A stretch of 8,383 bases of DNA, taken from contig CAJKZK010000080.1 of assembly GCA_905204225.1 (NCBI GenBank), positions 1-8,383 on the forward strand. The letters run 5' to 3'. Below the pieces are notes generated by a model. It made no database searches. It was not told where the DNA came from and worked only from the letters and a program-made list of their open reading frames with translations. The stretch is from an uncultured Bacillota bacterium (GTDB lineage: Bacteria > Bacillota_I > Bacilli_A > RFN20 > CAG-449). The position numbers were made by a program, and so were the translations under genes. Below are positions 1 through 4,978 of this stretch, in pieces (within the stretch, counting starts at the first letter, position 1; each line of letters starts with the position of its first letter).

Positions 1-345
1 AATAATGACTTAGTTTTATATGAAGGTGATGATTTTAAAAGTTTAATAGAGCAAAAAAGATATATAAGAAATTATTGTACTAAATTTGAAAAAGAAATAA
101 CTAATGATATTGAATCAGATAAATTAATTTTAAATGATTCATTAATGGCTAATCTTTATTTTGCTATATGTACAAATAAAAGTGAATTATTAAAAGTAAT
201 TCTAAAAAAGATGAGTATTGAAACCGGTAAGATGATTTTAGATTCTGAATCTAAAGATATATTTATACAAGAAGTTAATTCTTATGATGTAAATGAAAAT
301 ATAAAATCATTAGTTAATAATTTTATAGAAGAAAAAGTACAATAA
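1..345 (+). CDS. C-terminal part of an unrecognised protein (5' end outside window)
   Basis: The frame is open from the first base of the window to a TAA at 343-345, so about 114 C-terminal residues are visible and the start lies upstream. The ATG at 145 is internal and has no Shine-Dalgarno site. The visible part is hydrophilic, rich in Asn, Lys, Glu and Ile, and looks mostly alpha-helical, with no membrane segment. I see no motif that places it in a family. Only 50 bases separate its stop from the next start, and no convincing promoter lies in that gap, so it may share a transcript with the two FRG genes downstream. A defence-related role would rest only on neighbourhood and is not claimed. 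Confidence 0.7.
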   Translation, partial: NNDLVLYEGDDFKSLIEQKRYIRNYCTKFEKEITNDIESDKLILNDSLMANLYFAICTNKSELLKVILKKMSIETGKMILDSESKDIFIQEVNSYDVNENIKSLVNNFIEEKVQ

Positions 346-381
346 AGTACTAATAAGTATTTGTGTGTAATTAAGGTTTTG

Positions 382-388
382 AAAGGAG
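382..388 (+). promoter_or_regulatory. Shine-Dalgarno site of the first FRG gene
   Basis: AAAGGAG lies 7 bases before the ATG at 396, an optimal spacing that fixes this start. The 50-base gap before it shows no clear -35/-10 pair, so the gene is probably read from an upstream promoter. Confidence 0.75.
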
Positions 389-395
389 TATTTAT

Positions 396-1577
396 ATGGA
401 TTATAATGATTTGGATTATCAAAATGAAAATATAATTTTAAAAGAATTTTTGAAAAATTTTGATATATATAGCATAAAAACAATATTTGTAAATAGAAAT
501 ACAAGTGATTTAATTTGTTTTTTTATAAATGAAAAAAACAAGAATTATTATTTAGATACAATAAGATTTATTAATAAAAAGCAACAAAATAAAAATAATA
601 ATTTAAAAGAGGAAAAATTTTGCTTTTTAGTTAGAGAAGTTAATATTTATTTGCAAGAAAAATATGATACTACTAGCAAATTTGCATCAGAAATTATTGT
701 TAAATATATTCTTTTATTATCACAATGTACGTTAGTACGAATTATTATAGAAGTGAATGGAATGGAAAATTTAAAATATAGTTTAGAAGATATTTATAAT
801 AATCATTTAATTTACGATAATAATGCTTATTTTTTTAGAGGACAAACAAATTATGAATGGGACTTGATTCCAAGTATGATTAGAAATTTGAATGATAATG
901 TAAAAATAAATATGAATTTTTTTAACAAAAAATATTTAACATTAAAATTAAAAGATAAATATTATGAAATGTTTGGTAAAGATAAAATAGATTATTTATT
1001 TTTATCATTTATGCAACATGCTTGTTCATATAGTCCATTTATTGACTTTACAAAATCAAATATTATTGGTTTAAGTTTTGCTCTTTCTAACCCAAATGCT
1101 TTTAATGATTTTACAAATAAAAATAGTAGTTTGTTTATAGTTTCTATTGATAGTAATGAAATTTTAAGAAGTGAAGAAAAGATAAATGAATTCTTACAAG
1201 AAGAATATCAATTAATTTATCTTGATAGAAAAACTTTAGGATTTGGTGAAAATGTTTTGTTTAAAGAAAATGAAGAAGAAAAAATTCTTTTTTTATCTGA
1301 TTTTAAAACCATAATTAATTTACTAACTCCAAAATATAAATTAATTGATTTACCAACAAATGATAGAATGAAATATCAAAAAGGAGTATTTCTTGTTTTT
1401 TATGGTTGCATTTGTGTTAATGATACAATTTATTATCAATTAAATAATAAATTTAAATTATTAAGACTAAAAATAAATAAAACGAATAAAAGAGTATATT
1501 TAGAGAAAATATATAAAAAATATAGATTTTATGATCCGGAACATTTAATGAAACCTTATTTATATTTTAATGAATAA
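396..1577 (+). CDS. FRG-domain protein with long N-terminal extension
   Basis: This 393-residue protein carries the hallmarks of the FRG family, named for a conserved Phe-Arg-Gly and of unknown biochemical function. YFFRGQTNYEWDLIPS covers about residues 145-160 (F147 R148 G149 Q150). A second block, MQHACSYSPFIDFT, covers residues 206-219. A late QKGVF block lies at 328-332, where family members usually have a Q-Q/K-G-x-F motif. The usual second block reads roughly H-Y-G-x-P-T-R-x-x-D-W/F-T; here the T-R pair is replaced (S213 P214), although D217 is kept. About 140 residues before the FRG motif have no recognised domain. There is no signal peptide or obvious membrane segment, so it is probably cytoplasmic. 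It directly precedes a second FRG gene, and the two probably form an operon and a diverged tandem pair. A defence role is inferred from context only. Confidence 0.85.
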   Translation: MDYNDLDYQNENIILKEFLKNFDIYSIKTIFVNRNTSDLICFFINEKNKNYYLDTIRFINKKQQNKNNNLKEEKFCFLVREVNIYLQEKYDTTSKFASEIIVKYILLLSQCTLVRIIIEVNGMENLKYSLEDIYNNHLIYDNNAYFFRGQTNYEWDLIPSMIRNLNDNVKINMNFFNKKYLTLKLKDKYYEMFGKDKIDYLFLSFMQHACSYSPFIDFTKSNIIGLSFALSNPNAFNDFTNKNSSLFIVSIDSNEILRSEEKINEFLQEEYQLIYLDRKTLGFGENVLFKENEEEKILFLSDFKTIINLLTPKYKLIDLPTNDRMKYQKGVFLVFYGCICVNDTIYYQLNNKFKLLRLKINKTNKRVYLEKIYKKYRFYDPEHLMKPYLYFNE

Positions 1578-1583
1578 AGGTGG
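1576..1583 (+). promoter_or_regulatory. Shine-Dalgarno site deciding the start of the second FRG gene
   Basis: AAAGGTGG overlaps the TAA of the first FRG gene and lies 11 bases before an in-frame ATG at 1595. The GTG at 1580 lies inside this purine-rich stretch and has no ribosome site of its own, so 1595 is the more likely start. Confidence 0.55.
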
Positions 1584-1594
1584 ATAAAAATATT

Positions 1595-2470
1595 ATGATT
1601 GATGAGTTAAAGAAGTATGAAACAGGTAATGCAAAAGAATTTTTAGAATTTATAACAAAATTATATGAGGAAAAATATCCTAATTGTAAAAAATATGATG
1701 GTGAGTATATAAATTTTGATAACCAACAAAGTTATTTATTTTTTAGAGGGCAATCAAATTATGAATGGGATTTAGAACCGAGTATATGTCGACAAAAAAA
1801 GAGGGAATGGAGAATTTTAAAAAAAGTTAGATATAAAAATATATGTAATTTAAAGGATGTAATTGCTTATACACAGCATTATAGAATGAGTACAAGAGCA
1901 ATTGATTTTACAAGTGATTTTAAAGTAGCTTTATATTTTGCTTGTGAAAAAGATTTAAATAATGATGGAGCTTTATTTATTGGACAATATGCTCCTCATA
2001 ATGATGGATGGATTAGTTCATTAACAATTAACATTGTTGCAACAAATAAAAGAAATCAAATTTCATGTGAAAAATTAGCTTCAAAATTGATAAATAATAA
2101 AGAATATAATAACTTATATAAAAATAGAGATAATGATAAAGATATAAAATTTATATGTGCAGAAATTGCGTCGTATTTAAATTCTGGATTTATGGTCGTT
2201 TATGATTACGAAAATGAAAAATTCAATCAAAGATTAACAAAACAAAAAGGAGCTTTATTTTATTGTGGTTCAAATTTTTATTTAAATAATGGAAAATGTG
2301 TAGAAATAAAATCTAATTCAACAATTGCACCATTATATACTATTAAGTTACACGAAATAAATAAACCTGATATCAGTGATATAGATGGCATTAAAATATG
2401 TATTCCTCAAAATTTAAAAAAAGAAATTTTAAAAATTATTGGAATAAATATAAAAGAATTAGGTTTTTAA
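1595..2470 (+). CDS. FRG-domain protein, second of a tandem pair
   Basis: The frame is open from a GTG at 1580, but the Shine-Dalgarno-like AAAGGTGG at 1576-1583 overlaps that codon, so I place the start at the ATG at 1595 (291 residues). Numbering from the GTG, the FRG block is LFFRGQSNYEWDLEPS at 53-68 (F55 R56 G57 Q58). The second block is TQHYRMSTRAIDFT at 98-111 and keeps the T105-R106-x-x-D109 signature that the upstream paralogue lacks. KQKGALF lies at 221-227. The protein ends soon after IIGINIKELGF, about where many FRG proteins finish. Similar FRG blocks, and a start only 17 bases after the neighbour's stop, indicate a diverged tandem duplication translated from one message. The function is unknown. 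The more canonical motifs make this the likelier active member, which is inference. Confidence 0.85.
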   Translation: MIDELKKYETGNAKEFLEFITKLYEEKYPNCKKYDGEYINFDNQQSYLFFRGQSNYEWDLEPSICRQKKREWRILKKVRYKNICNLKDVIAYTQHYRMSTRAIDFTSDFKVALYFACEKDLNNDGALFIGQYAPHNDGWISSLTINIVATNKRNQISCEKLASKLINNKEYNNLYKNRDNDKDIKFICAEIASYLNSGFMVVYDYENEKFNQRLTKQKGALFYCGSNFYLNNGKCVEIKSNSTIAPLYTIKLHEINKPDISDIDGIKICIPQNLKKEILKIIGINIKELGF

Positions 2471-2499
2471 AAACTAAATAATCTATTTCATTGGTGAGC

Positions 2500-2527
2500 T
2501 TGACAAAAAAAGTACAAACTATATTAA
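2500..2527 (+). promoter_or_regulatory. Possible promoter for a small plus-strand RNA
   Basis: A perfect -35 TTGACA at 2500-2505 is followed after 16 bases by TATTAA at 2522-2527, a 4-of-6 match to the -10 consensus. It lies just after the second FRG stop and points into a gene-free interval ending in a long hairpin. In such A+T-rich DNA a -10-like match is cheap, so only the -35 carries weight. Confidence 0.3.
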
Positions 2528-2530
2528 TGT

Positions 2531-2619
2531 TTTTTTCACATATAATAAAAAAAGATAACTATAAAAGAAAAAATAATCATTCCTTGTATGAGTTGATGAA
2601 TAAAACAAATGTGAAAAAA
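2531..2619. repeat. 11-bp inverted repeat enclosing 67 bp
   Basis: The arm TTTTTTCACAT at 2531-2541 is matched exactly by its reverse complement at 2609-2619. The right arm abuts the long hairpin starting at 2620, and its A6 forms the T-tract of the minus-strand terminator. The enclosed stretch has no gene; its longest ATG frames are only a few codons. It contains ATTCCTTGT at 2579-2587, repeated at 2642-2650 in the neighbouring hairpin. Half of each arm is a homopolymer, so the repeat could be partly coincidental. Confidence 0.45.
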
Positions 2620-2694
2620 TAAATAAAGTCAATGATTAGGGATTCCTTGTTATGCCTAATGTGAGATAATAAGGAACATCATTGACTTTATTTA
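2614..2694 (-). terminator. Long hairpin plus T-tract, terminator of the DUF2971 gene
   Basis: Bases 2620-2636 pair with 2678-2694 (17 bp, no mismatch). Inside this, 2643-2653 pair with 2666-2676 (11 bp including one G-T), leaving a 12-base loop. Read on the minus strand, the structure starts 11 bases after the DUF2971 stop and is followed at once by six Ts (2619-2614), the layout of a Rho-independent terminator, though longer than usual and A+T-rich. Read on the plus strand, the bases after the stem are less T-rich, so it may stop the FRG transcript only weakly. The length and internal loop also allow another RNA role. Confidence 0.65.
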
Positions 2695-2705
2695 AATTAA
2701 TATAC

Positions 2706-3746
2706 TTATTCTTTTATTAATTTAAATTCAATTGATAAATTTTTTAAATTATCAAATTGTTTATAAACAGCAAAATTATATTTTTTTGCTAATCTTAAAA
2801 TTAATTTTTCATTTGTTTTTGAACAATGTTTACCTAAATATATTGCTTTAATTGGTGGAGCAGAAAATTTAGTATCTTTATCTCCAATAATTCGCCATTC
2901 TTTTTGAAAATGCCATTCTTTATATTTTGTTAGGAAAATATAAAAATATTTAACACTTTCATCAATTTGTTTTATTGAACCATTTGATAATTGATAAATA
3001 ATACTTTCTATAATTACACCAACTAAAATATTTAAAATATTTGTATCTTTTTTATTTCCATAAATTACTGGAAATGTATTTATTTTCATGTTTAAATCTC
3101 TAGATGTATCGTATTCAATACAATAACCTTTATAATGATTTGAATACATTTCCCACATTATTTGACTATTATTTATTTCAGATAAAGAACCAATACCTTT
3201 TGAATTTTTAATATTTAATGTATCTATTATTAATTTTTTTAATATGCTTTGTGTGTTTTGATTTTTCCAAACATTTGTTGATAAAATTGCAAAAGAATTT
3301 AAAATACCTTTTTTATCATCAAAGGATAATTTTTGATCATTCATTGCTTTATTGATATCAATATTATTTTTATTGTTTAGACAACTATTAATATATTTTT
3401 TTAATTCTTCTTTTTGGTGTGATGATAGATATTCGCTAATTAAATCAATTATCTTATTTACAAAACTTTTCTTTATTTTTCCATCTTCATTTATTAGTGC
3501 TTCGTCAAAATTGGTTTCACATTCAAATTGATCATCTAACTTATTTGCAGGACATAAAAAGATATAATTATTAGTTATTGTATCTTTTGTATATTTATCA
3601 AAAGAACGATATTTATAAAGTTTTGTAGGAAATAAAGATAATTGTTCCTTATAATTATTAGAAGGTAATAAACCATTTTTATCTTGAAAACTTAGTTTTA
3701 ATTTAACTGCTACATCTATATATTTAACAATTTCTTTTTTGTTCAT
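2706..3746 (-). CDS. DUF2971-family protein
   Basis: This 346-residue protein matches my memory of the DUF2971 family: an N-terminal KLYKYRSF block (42-49) followed by FLCPANKLDDQFEC (63-76). A central SQIMWEMYSNHYKGYCIEYD stretch spans 194-213 (W198, Y201 and GYCIEYD are typical). VIYG lies at 227-230 and KEWHFQKEWRII at 276-287. No catalytic activity is established for the family that I can name; members recur in accessory and defence regions. No signal peptide or clear membrane helix is seen. The start is set by AAGGA 9 bases upstream and a good promoter behind it. It is a single-gene unit, convergent with the FRG pair and divergent from the type I-like operon, and a hairpin terminator follows its stop. 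Confidence is good for the family and low for any function. Confidence 0.85.
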   Translation of the reverse strand: MNKKEIVKYIDVAVKLKLSFQDKNGLLPSNNYKEQLSLFPTKLYKYRSFDKYTKDTITNNYIFLCPANKLDDQFECETNFDEALINEDGKIKKSFVNKIIDLISEYLSSHQKEELKKYINSCLNNKNNIDINKAMNDQKLSFDDKKGILNSFAILSTNVWKNQNTQSILKKLIIDTLNIKNSKGIGSLSEINNSQIMWEMYSNHYKGYCIEYDTSRDLNMKINTFPVIYGNKKDTNILNILVGVIIESIIYQLSNGSIKQIDESVKYFYIFLTKYKEWHFQKEWRIIGDKDTKFSAPPIKAIYLGKHCSKTNEKLILRLAKKYNFAVYKQFDNLKNLSIEFKLIKE

Positions 3747-3785
3747 AAAATTTGTTCCTTATAATAATTCGATTTTTATAATTTC

Positions 3786-3814
3786 ATTATAACAGGAAAA
3801 ATTTTGTAAATCAA
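3786..3814 (-). promoter_or_regulatory. Extended -10 promoter of the DUF2971 gene
   Basis: On the minus strand, TTGATT (3814-3809) is followed after 17 bases by a perfect TATAAT (3791-3786), preceded by TGT, giving an extended TGnTATAAT. Transcription would start near 3779, leaving a leader of about 33 bases that contains AAGGA before the ATG at 3746. It lies back to back with the plus-strand promoter at 3850-3878. Confidence 0.75.
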
Positions 3815-3849
3815 AATGCTGGACATAAAAAATAAATCAAAAAATTACA

Positions 3850-3878
3850 TTGACATATTAATGATGAGCCGTTATACT
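3850..3878 (+). promoter_or_regulatory. Near-consensus sigma-70/sigma-A promoter of the 3952-6275 operon
   Basis: A perfect TTGACA at 3850-3855 is separated by exactly 17 bases from TATACT at 3873-3878 (5 of 6 matches). The predicted start is near 3885, leaving a leader of about 65 bases that contains a palindrome. Such a strong promoter suggests the operon is well expressed or is held by a repressor. Confidence 0.8.
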
Positions 3879-3904
3879 GAAAATAGTTAATACGAACATT
3901 AGAA

Positions 3905-3931
3905 ATAAATCAATACTAAATATTGACTTAT
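3905..3931. promoter_or_regulatory. 27-bp palindrome in the operon leader, candidate operator
   Basis: Half-sites ATAAATCAATA (3905-3915) and TATTGACTTAT (3921-3931) are reverse complements at 10 of 11 positions around a 5-base centre. The palindrome sits between the promoter and the ribosome site of the first gene, where a bound dimeric regulator would block transcription. As RNA it could form a weak hairpin just before AAGGAG at 3936-3941. No regulator gene is identified in the window, and the symmetry is partly A+T bias, though each half contains a TCAA/TTGA core. Confidence 0.5.
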
Positions 3932-3951
3932 CAACAAGGAGAAGTTAAAAT

Positions 3952-4395
3952 ATGAATGTTAAAAAATATTATAAAGTAACATGCAAATGTGGACATACTG
4001 GTTCGAAAAAAACATATATTCCAATTACTTTCCCTGTAGTTGCAATAAATGGTAAAGAAGCTGCTAGTATTGCTAGAATGATTCCAAGATGCAAACATAA
4101 CCATAAAGATTGTGTTTTGAATGTTGAAGAATGTAGTTATAGTGAATATATTTTACAAGAAAAAGTTAATTCTGAAAATCCATATCTCAAATGTAAATGC
4201 ATTCAAGATCAAAAATTATTAAATCTTGATGATTTATTTGTAGAAGATCCGCATGCATATAAAGTAGAAAAAGAATTAAAATTTGAGGATGGAATTCATA
4301 AAAGTTATTTTTATGGTAAAGAAAGGATTAGAAAACCGAAACAATATATGAAAAATATTTATCAATCAAATCAAAATTATTTGGAGGCATATTAA
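3952..4395 (+). CDS. Small Cys/His-rich protein, putative metal binder, first gene of the type I-like operon
   Basis: This 147-residue protein is of no family I can name. It has clustered potential metal ligands: CKCGH at 11-15 (C11, C13, H15), CKHNHKDC at 47-54 (C47, H49, H51, C54), C61, and CKC at 81-83. This suggests zinc binding or a redox-sensitive fold. The N-terminal stretch around 22-46 looks like a compact alpha/beta segment, and the C-terminal half is charged and lysine-rich, which could suit contact with nucleic acid. The start is fixed by AAGGAG ten bases upstream. Its stop is one base before the start of the half-HsdS gene, whose ribosome site lies inside this gene's end, so the two are translationally linked. 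It may be an accessory or regulatory subunit of the complex encoded downstream; that is inference from gene order. Confidence 0.75.
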   Translation: MNVKKYYKVTCKCGHTGSKKTYIPITFPVVAINGKEAASIARMIPRCKHNHKDCVLNVEECSYSEYILQEKVNSENPYLKCKCIQDQKLLNLDDLFVEDPHAYKVEKELKFEDGIHKSYFYGKERIRKPKQYMKNIYQSNQNYLEAY

Positions 4396-4396
4396 A

Positions 4397-4978
4397 ATGA
4401 AAAAAAGTTTAGAAGAATTAAAAATTAAAATTATTGGTGGCCAAATCATAAATAGAGTTATTGCTAATGAAAACAATAATGATGAAATCGTAGAAACAAG
4501 AGGAACAATTGTAGCAAAAACAATTTCATCTGGGTATATTTCAGATAATGAAATCATCACAAACAATTATAAAACAAAATGCGATGAAAAAAGAATTACA
4601 AAAGAAAATGATGTTATTATTAAAATTACTCCACCGTTTGCTGCAGCTTTAGTTGATAAAAAACATGAAGGTCTCCTTGTTTCTTCATTTTGTATGTTAT
4701 TAACAGATATACCTGAAGAAATAAAACCAGAATATTTAGTTGCATATTTAAATAGTGAAGGTGGTGTTGCTCAAGTTACTAGTAGAATGACTGGATCAAC
4801 AATATCTACTATAAGCGTTGCAGCATTAAAACAAATATATGTACCTATTTTACCAATTGAAAAACAAAATGAGATATGTAAAGCATTTAATACATATTTA
4901 AAAAACATTGAATTATCAAAAAAATTAATCGAATTATCAAAAGAAAAAGTTGAAACATTATTAGGAGATAATGAATAA
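4397..4978 (+). CDS. Half-size type I restriction specificity (HsdS-like) protein, single recognition domain
   Basis: This 193-residue protein has the features of one target-recognition half of HsdS. NDVIIKIT (71-78) and GLLVSSFCML (92-101) resemble the usual recognition-domain core. PEYLVAYLNSEGG (111-123) is followed by LKQIYVPILPIEKQNEICKAF (144-164), the typical end of a recognition domain. A helical, probably coiled-coil spacer runs from about 165 to 188. Full HsdS proteins are roughly twice as long with two such units; natural half-S proteins can dimerise to read a symmetric site, and this one could too. TGGAGG lies 9 bases before its ATG. It overlaps the following HsdM-like gene by 8 bases, so they are probably made as partners. 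There is no sign of frameshift or loss of a second half at this place: the stop is clean and the next gene begins at once. Confidence 0.8.
   Translation: MKKSLEELKIKIIGGQIINRVIANENNNDEIVETRGTIVAKTISSGYISDNEIITNNYKTKCDEKRITKENDVIIKITPPFAAALVDKKHEGLLVSSFCMLLTDIPEEIKPEYLVAYLNSEGGVAQVTSRMTGSTISTISVAALKQIYVPILPIEKQNEICKAFNTYLKNIELSKKLIELSKEKVETLLGDNE

Noticed and set aside
310..504. Minus-strand open frame across the FRG gene start
   Set aside because: It overlaps the start of a well supported plus-strand gene, has no Shine-Dalgarno site, and encodes a low-complexity Tyr/Phe/Leu-rich peptide typical of antisense A+T-rich DNA.
2531..2694. CRISPR array, type III toxin-antitoxin repeat RNA or retron RNA in the gap after the FRG genes
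   Set aside because: There are only two copies of a 9-base motif, no regular repeat-spacer pattern, and no Cas, ToxN-like or reverse transcriptase gene nearby.
3923..3951. Second promoter TTGACT-17-TAAAAT just before the first gene of the type I-like operon
   Set aside because: Transcription would start inside the coding region and lose the ribosome site. The -35 match is part of the palindrome, and the -10 match is the A-rich spacer before the ATG.
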